NCBI RefSeq assembly: GCF_002128405.1
Contig: NZ_NETJ01000004.1
Location: 248,001 to 312,000, forward strand
From: Gottfriedia solisilvae
GTDB lineage: Bacteria; Bacillota; Bacilli; Bacillales; Bacillaceae_G
Direction: 5' to 3'
DNA length: 64,000 nt
Part shown: positions 63,342 to 64,000 of the stretch, piece after piece
Numbering within the stretch: the first letter of the stretch is position 1
Layout: each line of letters starts with the position of its first letter
The notes under the pieces: generated by a model
What the model was told of the DNA's origin: nothing
Databases searched by the model: none
What the model saw: only the letters and a program-made list of their open reading frames with translations
Translations under genes and position numbers: made by a program

Positions 63342-64000
63342 TTGTTAAAGTTCTTGCAACGAATAGGGAAGGCATTGATGCTTCCAATTGCAGTACTACC
63401 GGCGGCTGGATTATTACTCAGGTTTGGTCAAGGAGATTTACTGGACATACCTTTTATGGCTGCAGCTGGTAATGCAGTTTTCTCAAATTTAGCTCTAATA
63501 TTTGCGATTGGTGTTGCGGTTGGCTTAGCAAAAGATCAAAATGGGGCAGCCGGATTATCAGGTGCCATAGGGTATTTTATTTTAGTTGAAGGTGCGAAAG
63601 TAATTGATAAAGATATTAATATGAGTGTTCTCGGAGGTATTTTATCCGGGGTGATTGCTGGACTTTTATATAATCGTTTTAAAGAAGTAAAACTACCGGA
63701 CTTTTTAGGATTCTTTAGTGGCCGCAGATTCGTTCCAATCGTGACAGCAGCAGTAATGTTTATTCTAGCTGGATTATTTGGCTATGTTTGGCCTCCAATT
63801 CAAGATGCGTTAAATACGTTCGGAAATAATATGATTGATTTAGGTGCAGTTGGAGCTGGATTATTTGGATTCTTTAATAGATTATTAATTCCGCTTGGCT
63901 TACACCATGTTTTAAATAATATTTTCTGGTTCGTTTTTGGAGACTTTAATGGCGTAACAGGTGACTTAAATCGTTTCTTTGCTAATGATCCAAGCGCGGG
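63342..64000 (+). CDS. nagP: PTS N-acetylglucosamine-type transporter EIIC, N-terminal part
   Basis: 219 residues are visible before the window ends. LKFLQRIGKALMLPIAVLPAAGLLLRFGQ, IFAIGVAVGLAKDQNGAAGLSGAIGY and LLIPLGLHHVLNN (residue positions about 2-30, 60-90, 185-200) are typical of NagE/NagP permeases rather than PtsG. Imports and phosphorylates N-acetylglucosamine. TTG start with GGGGGAG five bases upstream. Divergent from hag, occupying the place where flagellar genes lie in B. subtilis. Confidence 0.88.
   Translation, partial: MLKFLQRIGKALMLPIAVLPAAGLLLRFGQGDLLDIPFMAAAGNAVFSNLALIFAIGVAVGLAKDQNGAAGLSGAIGYFILVEGAKVIDKDINMSVLGGILSGVIAGLLYNRFKEVKLPDFLGFFSGRRFVPIVTAAVMFILAGLFGYVWPPIQDALNTFGNNMIDLGAVGAGLFGFFNRLLIPLGLHHVLNNIFWFVFGDFNGVTGDLNRFFANDPSA

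Overview
The window is a piece of a low-G+C, endospore-forming, flagellated Bacillaceae chromosome. Evidence is the AT-rich sequence, AGGAGG-type ribosome sites with frequent GTG/TTG starts, T-box leaders, a small acid-soluble spore protein gene (sspL), Fur-, PerR- and FNR-type boxes, and a gene order that repeats the Bacillus subtilis hag-flaG-fliD-fliS-fliT-hpf-secA-prfB-yvjA/cccB-ftsE-ftsX-ctpB-minJ segment. A trpG gene inside the trp operon and tandem Trp T-boxes differ from B. subtilis and suggest a Bacillus cereus- or Gottfriedia-like relative; the species cannot be fixed from this window.

Layout. 1-5.4 kb: trpE-G-D-C-F-B on the minus strand behind one sigma-A promoter and two consecutive T-box riboswitches, both with a UGG specifier. 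5.4-34 kb: an accessory region of short transcription units. It holds a decayed XRE/membrane-protein pair, a PAS sensor kinase, ArsR-DUF2087, an RpiR regulator divergent from a GH1 phospho-beta-glucosidase, mgsA, a pentapeptide-repeat protein, two tandem LuxR proteins with non-phosphorylatable receiver domains, a second (intact) XRE/membrane pair, a Bmr/BmrR-like efflux system with a 19-bp-spacer MerR promoter, an ArsR/MFS pair, a glycosyltransferase-methyltransferase fusion, a cupredoxin, an FHA-winged-helix protein, a DUF2089/SHOCT-like cassette and a MarR gene facing an internally deleted oxidoreductase. Four or five small membrane or hypothetical genes of under 60 codons are also present. 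The best candidate for something undescribed here is a Fur-box promoter driving a roughly 140-nt C-rich RNA with its own terminator (about 25.0-25.18 kb), which looks like an FsrA-type iron-sparing sRNA.

34.7-35.8 kb: a secreted glycerophosphodiesterase with visibly GC-richer codons than its surroundings, a probable transfer. 36.4-53.5 kb: conserved cell-division and housekeeping genes: minJ, ctpB, katA (PerR box), an EnvC/PcsB-like M23 hydrolase next to ftsX-ftsE, cccB, a YitT-family protein, prfB with its programmed +1 frameshift, secA, hpf, a cold-shock gene and a KimA/YdaO-type transporter. A degenerate dispersed intergenic repeat lies between secA and hpf.

53.7-63.1 kb: the late flagellar filament block. 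Flagellin (hag) has a sigma-D promoter and a CsrA-type leader hairpin. Between hag and flaG-fliD-fliS-fliT sit three genes that B. subtilis lacks there: a 964-residue secreted vWA plus seven-IPT-repeat protein, a FliB-type flagellin lysine methylase and a TPR-glycosyltransferase. Together they form a likely filament-modification and surface module. The window ends in a divergent PTS N-acetylglucosamine transporter gene, where flgK-flgL-fliW-csrA would be expected in B. subtilis.
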